DNA from: Bromus sterilis
Taxonomy: Eukaryota; Streptophyta; Magnoliopsida; Poales; Poaceae
Reading direction: 5' to 3'
NCBI GenBank assembly: GCA_950022295.1
Contig: OX465599.1
Coordinates: 2,294,001 to 2,358,000, forward strand
Length of the DNA: 64,000 nucleotides
The notes beneath the pieces were generated by a model that saw only the letters and a program-made list of their open reading frames with translations, had not been told where the DNA came from and did not search any database. The translations under genes and the position numbers were made by a program. The number at the start of each line of letters is the position of its first letter. Position 1 is the first letter of the stretch. Of this stretch, positions 12,056 to 25,505 are shown piece after piece.

Positions 12056-15000
12056 ACCCCAGGGTGCATTTACGTGCCGGTCATCAACACTCGCAGTTTT
12101 GGCCGATTCTGGCCTGTTTCATGGGCTATTAATCACCGTTACATGGGCTATTAATCACCGTTTTGGGTCCCCGGAGTGATTTCCACCATTGACGAACCAT
12201 AGGGTGCATTTACGTGCCGGTCATCAACACTCGCAGTTTTGGCCGATTCTGGCCTGTTTCATGGGCTATTAATCACCGTTTTGGGTCCCCGGAGTGATTT
12301 CCACCATTGACGAACCCCAGGGTGCATTTACGTGCTGGTCATCAACACTCGCAGTTTTGGCAGATTCTGGGTTGTTTCATGGGCTATTAATCACCGTTTT
12401 GGGTCCCCCAAGTGATTTTCACAATTGACGAACCCTAGGGTGCATTTACGTAACGGTCATCAGTCCTCGCACTTTTGGCCGATTCTGGCCTGTTTCATGG
12501 GCTATTAATCACCGTTACATGGGCTATCAATCACCGTTTTGGGTCCCCGGAGTGATTTCCACCATTGACGAACCCCAGGGTGCATTTACGTGCTGGTCAT
12601 CAACACTCGCAGTTTTGGCAGATTCTGGGTTGTTTCATGGGCTATTAATCACCGTTTTGGGTCCCCGAAGTGATTTTCACAATTGACGAACCCTAGGGTG
12701 CATTTACGTAACGGTCATCAGTCCTCGCACTTTTGGCCGATTCTGGCCTGTTTCATGGGCTATTAATCACCGTTACATGGGCTATTAATCACCGTTTTGG
12801 GTCCCCGGAGTGATTTCCACCATTGACGAACCCCAGGGTGCATTTACGTGCCGGTCATCAACACTCGCAGTTTTGGCCGATTCTGGCCTGTTTCATGGGC
12901 TATTAATCACCGTTACATGGGCTATTAATCACCGTTTTGGGTCCCCGGAGTGATTTCCACGATTGACGAACCCCAGGGTGCATTTACGTGCCGGTCATCA
13001 ACACTCGCACTTTTGGCCGATTCTGGCCTGTTTCATGGGCTATTAATCACCGTTTTGGGTCCCCGGAGTGATTTCCACCATTGACGAACCCCAGGGTGCA
13101 TTTATGTGCCGGTCATCAACACTCGTAGTTTTGGCCGATTCTGGCCTGTTTCATGGGCTATTAATCACCGTTTTGGGTCCCCGGAGTGATTTCCACCATT
13201 GACGAACCCCAGGGTGCATTTACGTGCTGGTCATCAACACTCGCAGTTTTGGCAGATTCTGGGTTGTTTCATGGGCTATTAATCACCGTTTTGGGTCCCC
13301 GAAGTGATTTTCACAATTGACGAACCCTAGGGTGCATTTACGTAACGGTCATCAGTCCTCGCACTTTTGGCCGATTCTGGCCTGTTTCATGGGCTATTAA
13401 TCACCGTTACATGGGCTATTAATCACCGTTTTGGGTCCCCGGAGTGATTTCCACCATTGACGAACCCCAGGGTGCATTTACGTGCCGGTCATCAACACTC
13501 GCAGTTTTGGCCGATTCTGGCCTGTTTCATGGGCTATTAATCACCGTTACATGGGCTATTAATCACCGTTTTGGGTCCCCGGAGTGATTTCCACCATTGA
13601 CGAACCCCAGGGTGCATTTATGTGCCGGTCATCAACACTCGTAGTTTTGGCCGATTCTGGCCTGTTTCATGGGCTATTAATCACCGTTTTGGGTCCCCGG
13701 AGTGATTTCCACCATTGACGAACCCCAGGGTGCATTTACGTGCTGGTCATCAACACTCGCAGTTTTGGCAGATTCTGGGTTGTTTCATGGGCTATTAATC
13801 ACCGTTTTGGGTCCCCGAAGTGATTTTCACAATTGACGAACCCTAGGGTGCATTTACGTAACGGTCATCAGTCCTCGCACTTTTGGCCGATTCTGGCCTG
13901 TTTCATGGGCTATTAATCACCATTACATGGGCTATTAATCACCGTTTTGGGTCCCCGGAGTGATTTCCACCATTGACGAACCCCAGGGTGCATTTATGTG
14001 CCGGTCATCAACACTCGTAGTTTTGGCCGATTCTGGCCTGTTTCATGGGCTATTAATCACCGTTTTGGGTCCCCGGAGTGATTTCCACCATTGACGAACC
14101 CCAGGGTGCATTTACGTGCTGGTCATCAACACTCGCAGTTTTGGCAGATTCTGGGTTGTTTCATGGGCTATTAATCACCGTTTTGGGTCCCCGAAGTGAT
14201 TTTCACAATTGACGAACCCTAGGGTGCATTTACGTAACGGTCATCAGTCCTCGCACTTTTGGCCGATTCTGGCCTGTTTCATGGGCTATTAATCACCGTT
14301 ACATGGGCTATTAATCACCGTTTTGGGTCCCCGGAGTGATTTCCACCATTGACGAACCCCAGGGTGCATTTACGTGCCGGTCATCAACACTCGCAGTTTT
14401 GGCCGATTCTGGCCTGTTTCATGGGCTATTAATCACCGTTACATGGGCTATTAATCACCGTTTTGGGTCCCCGGAGTGATTTCCACCATTGACGAACCAT
14501 AGGGTGCATTTACGTGCCGGTCATCAACACTCGCAGTTTTGGCCGATTCTGGCCTGTTTCATGGGCTATTAATCACCGTTTTGGGTCCCCGGAGTGATTT
14601 CCACCATTGACGAACCCCAGGGTGCATTTACGTGCTGGTCATCAACACTCGCAGTTTTGGCAGATTCTGGGTTGTTTCATGGGCTATTAATCACCGTTTT
14701 GGGTCCCCCAAGTGATTTTCACAATTGACGAACCCTAGGGTGCATTTACGTAACGGTCATCAGTCCTCGCACTTTTGGCCGATTCTGGCCTGTTTCATGG
14801 GCTATTAATCACCGTTACATGGGCTATTAATCACCGTTTTGGGTCCCCGGAGTGATTTCCACCATTGACGAACCCCAGGGTGCATTTACGTGCCGGTCAT
14901 CAACACTCGCAGTTTTGGCCGATTCTGGCCTGTTTCATGGGCTATTAATCACCGTTACATGGGCTATTAATCACCGTTTTGGGTCCCCGGAGTGATTTCC

Positions 15001-16025
15001 ACCATTGACGAACCCCAGGGTGCATTTACGTGCTTGTCATCAACACTCGCAGTTTTGGCAGATTCTGGGTTGTTTCATGGGCTATTAATCACCGTTTTGG
15101 GTCCCCGAAGTGATTTTCACAATTGACGAACCCTAGGGTGCATTTACGTGACGGTCATCAGTCCTCGCACTTTTGGCCGATTCTGGCCTGTTTCATGGGC
15201 TATTAATCACCGTTACATGGGCTATCAATCACCGTTTTGGGTCCCCGGAGTGATTTCCACCATTGACGAACCCCAGGGTGCATTTACGTGCTTGTCATCA
15301 ACACTCGCAGTTTTGGCAGATTCTGGGTTGTTTCATGGGCTATTAATCACCGTTTTGGGTCCCCGAAGTGATTTTCACAATTGACGAACCCTAGGGTGCA
15401 TTTACGTAACGGTCATCAGTCCTCGCACTTTTGGCCGATTCTGGCCTGTTTCATGGGCTATTAATCACCGTTACATGGGCTATTAATCACCGTTTTGGGT
15501 CCCCGGAGTGATTTCCACCATTGACGAACCCCAGGGTGCATTTACGTGCCGGTCATCAACACTCGCAGTTTTGGCCGATTCTGGCCTGTTTCATGGGCTA
15601 TTAATCACCGTTACATGGGCTATTAATCACCGTTTTGGGTCCCCGGAGTGATTTCCACGATTGACGAACCCCAGGGTGCATTTACGTGCCGGTCATCAAC
15701 ACTCGCACTTTTGGCCGATTCTGGCCTGTTTCATGGGCTATTAATCACCGTTTTGGGTCCCCGGAGTGATTTCCACCATTGACGAACCCCAGGGTGCATT
15801 TATGTGCCGGTCATCAACACTCGTAGTTTTGGCCGATTCTGGCCTGTTTCATGGGCTATTAATCACCGTTTTGGGTCCCCGGAGTGATTTCCACCATTGA
15901 CGAACCCCAGGGTGCATTTACGTGCTGGTCATCAACACTCGCAGTTTTGGCAGATTCTGGGTTGTTTCATGGGCTATTAATCACCGTTTTGGGTCCCCGA
16001 AGTGATTTTCACAATTGACGAACCC

Positions 16026-16165
16026 TAGGGTGCATTTACGTAACGGTCATCAGTCCTCGCAGTTTTGGCCGATTCTGGCCTGTTTCATGGGCTATTAATC
16101 ACCGTTACATGGGCTATTAATCACCGTTTTGGGTCCCCGGAGTGATTTCCACGATTGACGAACCC
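16026..16165 (+). repeat. Chimeric E/A monomer at a 3,192-bp HOR junction
   Basis: The left part is class E (ACGTAACGGTCATCAGTCC), but from CTCGCAG onward it is class A (GCAGTTTTGG rather than GCACTTTTGG). The switch lies within bases 16,056-16,062, exactly where the match to the segment 3,192 bp upstream begins at 12,864. It is followed by CCACGATTG and B as an A monomer would be, not as E is. This is the expected product of unequal exchange between misaligned E and A monomers that share CTCGCA. Confidence 0.85.
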
Positions 16166-19100
16166 CAGGGTGCATTTACGTGCCGGTCATCAACACTCGC
16201 ACTTTTGGCCGATTCTGGCCTGTTTCATGGGCTATTAATCACCGTTTTGGGTCCCCGGAGTGATTTCCACCATTGACGAACCCCAGGGTGCATTTATGTG
16301 CCGGTCATCAACACTCGTAGTTTTGGCCGATTCTGGCCTGTTTCATGGGCTATTAATCACCGTTTTGGGTCCCCGGAGTGATTTCCACCATTGACGAACC
16401 CCAGGGTGCATTTACGTGCTGGTCATCAACACTCGCAGTTTTGGCAGATTCTGGGTTGTTTCATGGGCTATTAATCACCGTTTTGGGTTCCCGAAGTGAT
16501 TTTCACAATTGACGAACCCTAGGGTGCATTTACGTAACGGTCATCAGTCCTCGCACTTTTGGCCGATTCTGGCCTGTTTCATGGGCTATTAATCACCGTT
16601 ACATGGGCTATTAATCACCGTTTTGGGTCCCCGGAGTGATTTCCACCATTGACGAACCCTAGGGTGCATTTACGTGCCGGTCATCAACACTCGCAGTTTT
16701 GGCCGATTCTGGCCTGTTTCATGGGCTATTAATCACCGTTACATGGGCTATTAATCACCGTTTTGGGTCCCCGGAGTGATTTCCACCATTGACGAACCCC
16801 AGGGTGCATTTATGTGCCGGTCATCAACACTCGTAGTTTTGGCCGATTCTGGCCTGTTTCATGGGCTATTAATCACCGTTTTGGGTCCCCGGAGTGATTT
16901 CCACCATTGACGAACCCCAGGGTGCATTTACGTGCTGGTCATCAACACTCGCAGTTTTGGCAGATTCTGGGTTGTTTCATGGGCTATTAATCACCGTTTT
17001 GGGTCCCCGAAGTGATTTTCACAATTGACGAACCCTAGGGTGCATTTACGTAACGGTCATCAGTCCTCGCACTTTTGGCCGATTCTGGCCTGTTTCATGG
17101 GCTATTAATCACCATTACATGGGCTATTAATCACCGTTTTGGGTCCCCGGAGTGATTTCCACCATTGACGAACCCCAGGGTGCATTTATGTGCCGGTCAT
17201 CAACACTCGTAGTTTTGGCCGATTCTGGCCTGTTTCATGGGCTATTAATCACCGTTTTGGGTCCCCGGAGTGATTTCCACCATTGACGAACCCCAGGGTG
17301 CATTTACGTGCTGGTCATCAACACTCGCAGTTTTGGCAGATTCTGGGTTGTTTCATGGGCTATTAATCACCGTTTTGGGTCCCCGAAGTGATTTTCCCAA
17401 TTGACGAACCCTAGGGTGCATTTACGTAACGGTCATCAGTCCTCGCACTTTTGGCCGATTCTGGCCTGTTTCATGGGCTATTAATCACCGTTACATGGGC
17501 TATTAATCACCGTTTTGGGTCCCCGGAGTGATTTCCACCATTGACGAACCCCAGGGTGCATTTACGTGCCGGTCATCAACACTCGCAGTTTTGGCCGATT
17601 CTGGCCTGTTTCATGGGCTATTAATCACCGTTACATGGGCTATTAATCACCGTTTTGGGTCCCCGGAGTGATTTCCACCATTGACGAACCATAGGGTGCA
17701 TTTACGTGCCGGTCATCAACACTCGCAGTTTTGGCCGATTCTGGCCTGTTTCATGGGCTATTAATCACCGTTTTGGGTCCCCGGAGTGATTTCCACCATT
17801 GACGAACCCCAGGGTGCATTTACGTGCTGGTCATCAACACTCGCAGTTTTGGCAGATTCTGGGTTGTTTCATGGGCTATTAATCACCGTTTTGGGTCCCC
17901 CAAGTGATTTTCACAATTGACGAACCCTAGGGTGCATTTACGTAACGGTCATCAGTCCTCGCACTTTTGGCCGATTCTGGCCTGTTTCATGGGCTATTAA
18001 TCACCGTTACATGGGCTATTAATCACCGTTTTGGGTCCCCGGAGTGATTTCCACCATTGACGAACCCCAGGGTGCATTTACGTGCCGGTCATCAACACTC
18101 GCAGTTTTGGCCGATTCTGGCCTGTTTCATGGGCTATTAATCACCGTTACATGGGCTATTAATCACCGTTTTGGGTCCCCGGAGTGATTTCCACCATTGA
18201 CGAACCCCAGGGTGCATTTACGTGCTTGTCATCAACACTCGCAGTTTTGGCAGATTCTGGGTTGTTTCATGGGCTATTAATCACCGTTTTGGGTCCCCGA
18301 AGTGATTTTCACAATTGACGAACCCTAGGGTGCATTTACGTGACGGTCATCAGTCCTCGCACTTTTGGCCGATTCTGGCCTGTTTCATGGGCTATTAATC
18401 ACCGTTACATGGGCTATCAATCACCGTTTTGGGTCCCCGGAGTGATTTCCACCATTGACGAACCCCAGGGTGCATTTACGTGCTTGTCATCAACACTCGC
18501 AGTTTTGGCAGATTCTGGGTTGTTTCATGGGCTATTAATCACCGTTTTGGGTCCCCGAAGTGATTTTCACAATTGACGAACCCTAGGGTGCATTTACGTA
18601 ACGGTCATCAGTCCTCGCACTTTTGGCCGATTCTGGCCTGTTTCATGGGCTATTAATCACCGTTACATGGGCTATTAATCACCGTTTTGGGTCCCCGGAG
18701 TGATTTCCACCATTGACGAACCCCAGGGTGCATTTACGTGCCGGTCATCAACACTCGCAGTTTTGGCCGATTCTGGCCTGTTTCATGGGCTATTAATCAC
18801 CGTTACATGGGCTATTAATCACCGTTTTGGGTCCCCGGAGTGATTTCCACGATTGACGAACCCCAGGGTGCATTTACGTGCCGGTCATCAACACTCGCAC
18901 TTTTGGCCGATTCTGGCCTGTTTCATGGGCTATTAATCACCGTTTTGGGTCCCCGGAGTGATTTCCACCATTGACGAACCCCAGGGTGCATTTATGTGCC
19001 GGTCATCAACACTCGTAGTTTTGGCCGATTCTGGCCTGTTTCATGGGCTATTAATCACCGTTTTGGGTCCCCGGAGTGATTTCCACCATTGACGAACCCC

Positions 19101-19217
19101 AGGGTGCATTTACGTGCTGGTCATCAACACTCGCAGTTTTGGCAGATTCTGGGTTGTTTCATGGGCTATTAATCACCGTTTTGGGTCCCCGAAGTGATTT
19201 TCACAATTGACGAACCC

Positions 19218-19357
19218 TAGGGTGCATTTACGTAACGGTCATCAGTCCTCGCAGTTTTGGCCGATTCTGGCCTGTTTCATGGGCTATTAATCACCGTTAC
19301 ATGGGCTATTAATCACCGTTTTGGGTCCCCGGAGTGATTTCCACGATTGACGAACCC
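19218..19357 (+). repeat. Second copy of the chimeric E/A junction monomer
   Basis: Identical in plan to the chimera 3,192 bp upstream: E-type start, switch at CTCGCAG (about 19,248), A-type remainder, then a B monomer. Its presence at each unit boundary but not at the start of the first copy (where an intact A monomer sits at 12,834) shows that the junction formed once and was then amplified with the unit. Confidence 0.85.
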
Positions 19358-20483
19358 CAGGGTGCATTTACGTGCCGGTCATCAACACTCGCACTTTTGG
19401 CCGATTCTGGCCTGTTTCATGGGCTATTAATCACCGTTTTGGGTCCCCGGAGTGATTTCCACCATTGACGAACCCCAGGGTGCATTTATGTGCCGGTCAT
19501 CAACACTCGTAGTTTTGGCCGATTCTGGCCTGTTTCATGGGCTATTAATCACCGTTTTGGGTCCCCGGAGTGATTTCCACCATTGACGAACCCCAGGGTG
19601 CATTTACGTGCTGGTCATCAACACTCGCAGTTTTGGCAGATTCTGGGTTGTTTCATGGGCTATTAATCACCGTTTTGGGTCCCCGAAGTGATTTTCACAA
19701 TTGACGAACCCTAGGGTGCATTTACGTAACGGTCATCAGTCCTCGCACTTTTGGCCGATTCTGGCCTGTTTCATGGGCTATTAATCACCGTTACATGGGC
19801 TATTAATCACCGTTTTGGGTCCCCGGAGTGATTTCCACCATTGACGAACCCTAGGGTGCATTTACGTGCCGGTCATCAACACTCGCAGTTTTGGCCGATT
19901 CTGGCCTGTTTCATGGGCTATTAATCACCGTTACATGGGCTATTAATCACCGTTTTGGGTCCCCGGAGTGATTTCCACCATTGACGAACCCCAGGGTGCA
20001 TTTATGTGCCGGTCATCAACACTCGTAGTTTTGGCCGATTCTGGCCTGTTTCATGGGCTATTAATCACCGTTTTGGGTCCCCGGAGTGATTTCCACCATT
20101 GACGAACCCCAGGGTGCATTTACGTGCTGGTCATCAACACTCGCAGTTTTGGCAGATTCTGGGTTGTTTCATGGGCTATTAATCACCGTTTTGGGTCCCC
20201 GAAGTGATTTTCACAATTGACGAACCCTAGGGTGCATTTACGTAACGGTCATCAGTCCTCGCACTTTTGGCCGATTCTGGCCTGTTTCATGGGCTATTAA
20301 TCACCATTACATGGGCTATTAATCACCGTTTTGGGTCCCCGGAGTGATTTCCACCATTGACGAACCCCAGGGTGCATTTATGTGCCGGTCATCAACACTC
20401 GTAGTTTTGGCCGATTCTGGCCTGTTTCATGGGCTATTAATCACCGTTTTGGGTCCCCGGAGTGATTTCCACCATTGACGAAC

Positions 20484-23400
20484 CCCAGGGTGCATTTACG
20501 TGCTGGTCATCAACACTCGCAGTTTTGGCAGATTCTGGGTTGTTTCATGGGCTATTAATCACCGTTTTGGGTCCCCGAAGTGATTTTCCCAATTGACGAA
20601 CCCTAGGGTGCATTTACGTAACGGTCATCAGTCCTCGCACTTTTGGCCGATTCTGGCCTGTTTCATGGGCTATTAATCACCGTTACATGGGCTATTAATC
20701 ACCGTTTTGGGTCCCCGGAGTGATTTCCACCATTGACGAACCCCAGGGTGCATTTACGTGCCGGTCATCAACACTCGCAGTTTTGGCCGATTCTGGCCTG
20801 TTTCATGGGCTATTAATCACCGTTACATGGGCTATTAATCACCGTTTTGGGTCCCCGGAGTGATTTCCACCATTGACGAACCATAGGGTGCATTTACGTG
20901 CCGGTCATCAACACTCGCAGTTTTGGCCGATTCTGGCCTGTTTCATGGGCTATTAATCACCGTTTTGGGTCCCCGGAGTGATTTCCACCATTGACGAACC
21001 CCAGGGTGCATTTACGTGCTGGTCATCAACACTCGCAGTTTTGGCAGATTCTGGGTTGTTTCATGGGCTATTAATCACCGTTTTGGGTCCCCCAAGTGAT
21101 TTTCACAATTGACGAACCCTAGGGTGCATTTACGTAACGGTCATCAGTCCTCGCACTTTTGGCCGATTCTGGCCTGTTTCATGGGCTATTAATCACCGTT
21201 ACATGGGCTATCAATCACCGTTTTGGGTCCCCGGAGTGATTTCCACCATTGACGAACCCCAGGGTGCATTTACGTGCTGGTCATCAACACTCGCAGTTTT
21301 GGCAGATTCTGGGTTGTTTCATGGGCTATTAATCACCGTTTTGGGTCCCCGAAGTGATTTTCACAATTGACGAACCCTAGGGTGCATTTACGTAACGGTC
21401 ATCAGTCCTCGCACTTTTGGCCGATTCTGGCCTGTTTCATGGGCTATTAATCACCGTTACATGGGCTATTAATCACCGTTTTGGGTCCCCGGAGTGATTT
21501 CCACCATTGACGAACCCCAGGGTGCATTTACGTGCCGGTCATCAACACTCGCAGTTTTGGCCGATTCTGGCCTGTTTCATGGGCTATTAATCACCGTTAC
21601 ATGGGCTATTAATCACCGTTTTGGGTCCCCGGAGTGATTTCCACCATTGACGAACCATAGGGTGCATTTACGTGCCGGTCATCAACACTCGCAGTTTTGG
21701 CCGATTCTGGCCTGTTTCATGGGCTATTAATCACCGTTTTGGGTCCCCGGAGTGATTTCCACCATTGACGAACCCCAGGGTGCATTTACGTGCTGGTCAT
21801 CAACACTCGCAGTTTTGGCAGATTCTGGGTTGTTTCATGGGCTATTAATCACCGTTTTGGGTCCCCCAAGTGATTTTCACAATTGACGAACCCTAGGGTG
21901 CATTTACGTAACGGTCATCAGTCCTCGCACTTTTGGCCGATTCTGGCCTGTTTCATGGGCTATTAATCACCGTTACATGGGCTATCAATCACCGTTTTGG
22001 GTCCCCGGAGTGATTTCCACCATTGACGAACCCCAGGGTGCATTTACGTGCTGGTCATCAACACTCGCAGTTTTGGCAGATTCTGGGTTGTTTCATGGGC
22101 TATTAATCACCGTTTTGGGTCCCCGAAGTGATTTTCACAATTGACGAACCCTAGGGTGCATTTACGTAACGGTCATCAGTCCTCGCACTTTTGGCCGATT
22201 CTGGCCTGTTTCATGGGCTATTAATCACCGTTACATGGGCTATTAATCACCGTTTTGGGTCCCCGGAGTGATTTCCACCATTGACGAACCCCAGGGTGCA
22301 TTTACGTGCCGGTCATCAACACTCGCAGTTTTGGCCGATTCTGGCCTGTTTCATGGGCTATTAATCACCGTTACATGGGCTATTAATCACCGTTTTGGGT
22401 CCCCGGAGTGATTTCCACCATTGACGAACCATAGGGTGCATTTACGTGCCGGTCATCAACACTCGCAGTTTTGGCCGATTCTGGCCTGTTTCATGGGCTA
22501 TTAATCACCGTTTTGGGTCCCCGGAGTGATTTCCACCATTGACGAACCCCAGGGTGCATTTACGTGCTGGTCATCAACACTCGCAGTTTTGGCAGATTCT
22601 GGGTTGTTTCATGGGCTATTAATCACCGTTTTGGGTCCCCGAAGTGATTTTCCCAATTGACGAACCCTAGGGTGCATTTACGTAACGGTCATCAGTCCTC
22701 GCACTTTTGGCCGATTCTGGCCTGTTTCATGGGCTATTAATCACCGTTACATGGGCTATTAATCACCGTTTTGGGTCCCCGGAGTGATTTCCACCATTGA
22801 CGAACCCCAGGGTGCATTTACGTGCCGGTCATCAACACTCGCAGTTTTGGCCGATTCTGGCCTGTTTCATGGGCTATTAATCACCGTTACATGGGCTATT
22901 AATCACCGTTTTGGGTCCCCGGAGTGATTTCCACCATTGACGAACCATAGGGTGCATTTACGTGCCGGTCATCAACACTCGCAGTTTTGGCCGATTCTGG
23001 CCTGTTTCATGGGCTATTAATCACCGTTTTGGGTCCCCGGAGTGATTTCCACCATTGACGAACCCCAGGGTGCATTTACGTGCTGGTCATCAACACTCGC
23101 AGTTTTGGCAGATTCTGGGTTGTTTCATGGGCTATTAATCACCGTTTTGGGTCCCCCAAGTGATTTTCACAATTGACGAACCCTAGGGTGCATTTACGTA
23201 ACGGTCATCAGTCCTCGCACTTTTGGCCGATTCTGGCCTGTTTCATGGGCTATTAATCACCGTTACATGGGCTATCAATCACCGTTTTGGGTCCCCGGAG
23301 TGATTTCCACCATTGACGAACCCCAGGGTGCATTTACGTGCTGGTCATCAACACTCGCAGTTTTGGCAGATTCTGGGTTGTTTCATGGGCTATTAATCAC

Positions 23401-23721
23401 CGTTTTGGGTCCCCGAAGTGATTTTCACAATTGACGAACCCTAGGGTGCATTTACGTAACGGTCATCAGTCCTCGCACTTTTGGCCGATTCTGGCCTGTT
23501 TCATGGGCTATTAATCACCGTTACATGGGCTATTAATCACCGTTTTGGGTCCCCGGAGTGATTTCCACCATTGACGAACCCCAGGGTGCATTTACGTGCC
23601 GGTCATCAACACTCGCAGTTTTGGCCGATTCTGGCCTGTTTCATGGGCTATTAATCACCGTTACATGGGCTATTAATCACCGTTTTGGGTCCCCGGAGTG
23701 ATTTCCACGATTGACGAACCC
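20484..23721. repeat. Block of 516-bp (D-E-A-A) and 774-bp (D-E-D-E-A-A) modules
   Basis: Monomer order from 20,484 is D-E-A-A, then D-E-D-E-A-A starting at 21,002 and again at 21,776, then D-E-A-A at 22,550, then D-E-D-E-A from 23,066. Spacing of D monomers carrying CCCCCAAG (21,089, 21,863, 23,153) and of GCTATCAATC (21,207, 21,981, 23,271) gives 774 and 1,290 (774 + 516) exactly. The hexamer equals the tetramer plus one D-E dimer of 258 bp, so growth by whole dimers is visible. The block overlaps the end of the 3,192-bp HOR. Confidence 0.88.
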
Positions 23722-25505
23722 CAGGGTGCATTTACGTGCCGGTCATCAACACTCGCACTTTTGGCCGATTCTGGCCTGTTTCATGGGCTATTAATCACCG
23801 TTTTGGGTCCCCGGAGTGATTTCCACCATTGACGAACCCCAGGGTGCATTTATGTGCCGGTCATCAACACTCGTAGTTTTGGCCGATTCTGGCCTGTTTC
23901 ATGGGCTATTAATCACCGTTTTGGGTCCCCGGAGTGATTTCCACCATTGACGAACCCCAGGGTGCATTTACGTGCTGGTCATCAACACTCGCAGTTTTGG
24001 CAGATTCTGGGTTGTTTCATGGGCTATTAATCACCGTTTTGGGTCCCCGAAGTGATTTTCACAATTGACGAACCCTAGGGTGCATTTACGTAACGGTCAT
24101 CAGTCCTCGCACTTTTGGCCGATTCTGGCCTGTTTCATGGGCTATTAATCACCGTTACATGGGCTATTAATCACCGTTTTGGGTCCCCGGAGTGATTTCC
24201 ACCATTGACGAACCCCAGGGTGCATTTACGTGCCGGTCATCAACACTCGCAGTTTTGGCCGATTCTGGCCTGTTTCATGGGCTATTAATCACCGTTACAT
24301 GGGCTATTAATCACCGTTTTGGGTCCCCGGAGTGATTTCCACCATTGACGAACCCCAGGGTGCATTTATGTGCCGGTCATCAACACTCGTAGTTTTGGCC
24401 GATTCTGGCCTGTTTCATGGGCTATTAATCACCGTTTTGGGTCCCCGGAGTGATTTCCACCATTGACGAACCCCAGGGTGCATTTACGTGCTGGTCATCA
24501 ACACTCGCAGTTTTGGCAGATTCTGGGTTGTTTCATGGGCTATTAATCACCGTTTTGGGTCCCCGAAGTGATTTTCACAATTGACGAACCCTAGGGTGCA
24601 TTTACGTAACGGTCATCAGTCCTCGCACTTTTGGCCGATTCTGGCCTGTTTCATGGGCTATTAATCACCATTACATGGGCTATTAATCACCGTTTTGGGT
24701 CCCCGGAGTGATTTCCACCATTGACGAACCCCAGGGTGCATTTATGTGCCGGTCATCAACACTCGTAGTTTTGGCCGATTCTGGCCTGTTTCATGGGCTA
24801 TTAATCACCGTTTTGGGTCCCCGGAGTGATTTCCACCATTGACGAACCCCAGGGTGCATTTACGTGCTGGTCATCAACACTCGCAGTTTTGGCAGATTCT
24901 GGGTTGTTTCATGGGCTATTAATCACCGTTTTGGGTCCCCGAAGTGATTTTCACAATTGACGAACCCTAGGGTGCATTTACGTAACGGTCATCAGTCCTC
25001 GCACTTTTGGCCGATTCTGGCCTGTTTCATGGGCTATTAATCACCGTTACATGGGCTATTAATCACCGTTTTGGGTCCCCGGAGTGATTTCCACCATTGA
25101 CGAACCCCAGGGTGCATTTACGTGCCGGTCATCAACACTCGCAGTTTTGGCCGATTCTGGCCTGTTTCATGGGCTATTAATCACCGTTACATGGGCTATT
25201 AATCACCGTTTTGGGTCCCCGGAGTGATTTCCACCATTGACGAACCATAGGGTGCATTTACGTGCCGGTCATCAACACTCGCAGTTTTGGCCGATTCTGG
25301 CCTGTTTCATGGGCTATTAATCACCATTACATGGGCTATTAATCACCGTTTTGGGTCCCCGGAGTGATTTCCACCATTGACGAACCCCAGGGTGCATTTA
25401 CGTGCCGGTCATCAACACTCGCAGTTTTGGCCGATTCTGGCCTGTTTCATGGGCTATTAATCACCGTTTTGGGTCCCCGGAGTGATTTCCACCATTGACG
25501 AACCC

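Larger units (their letters stand above)
12864..21211. repeat. 3,192-bp, 25-monomer higher-order repeat, about 2.6 copies
   Basis: Copies are approximately 12,864-16,055, 16,056-19,247 and 19,248-21,211 (partial). I stepped through the first unit monomer by monomer and counted 14 short and 11 long monomers, which sum to 3,192. Shared landmarks at this spacing include CCCCCAAG at 14,705, 17,897 and 21,089; TTTTCCCAA at 17,392 and 20,584; GTGCTTGTC at about 15,031/18,223 and 15,290/18,482; and the GTGACGG-containing E at 15,148/18,340. Private differences also exist, for example GGGTTCCCG at about 16,486 in one copy only. The unit boundary coincides with a chimeric E/A monomer, described separately. 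Confidence 0.92.

Noticed and set aside
15148..15384. 78-codon open reading frame across two monomers, with an identical copy at 18,340-18,576
   Set aside because: It starts at GTG, not ATG, and exists only because two single-base variants coincide: GTGACGG for GTAACGG, which creates the start, and GCTATCAATC for GCTATTAATC, which removes a stop. The second copy is merely the 3,192-bp duplicate. Monomer lengths of 118 and 140 are not multiples of three, so no frame is maintained. It is satellite sequence read by chance.
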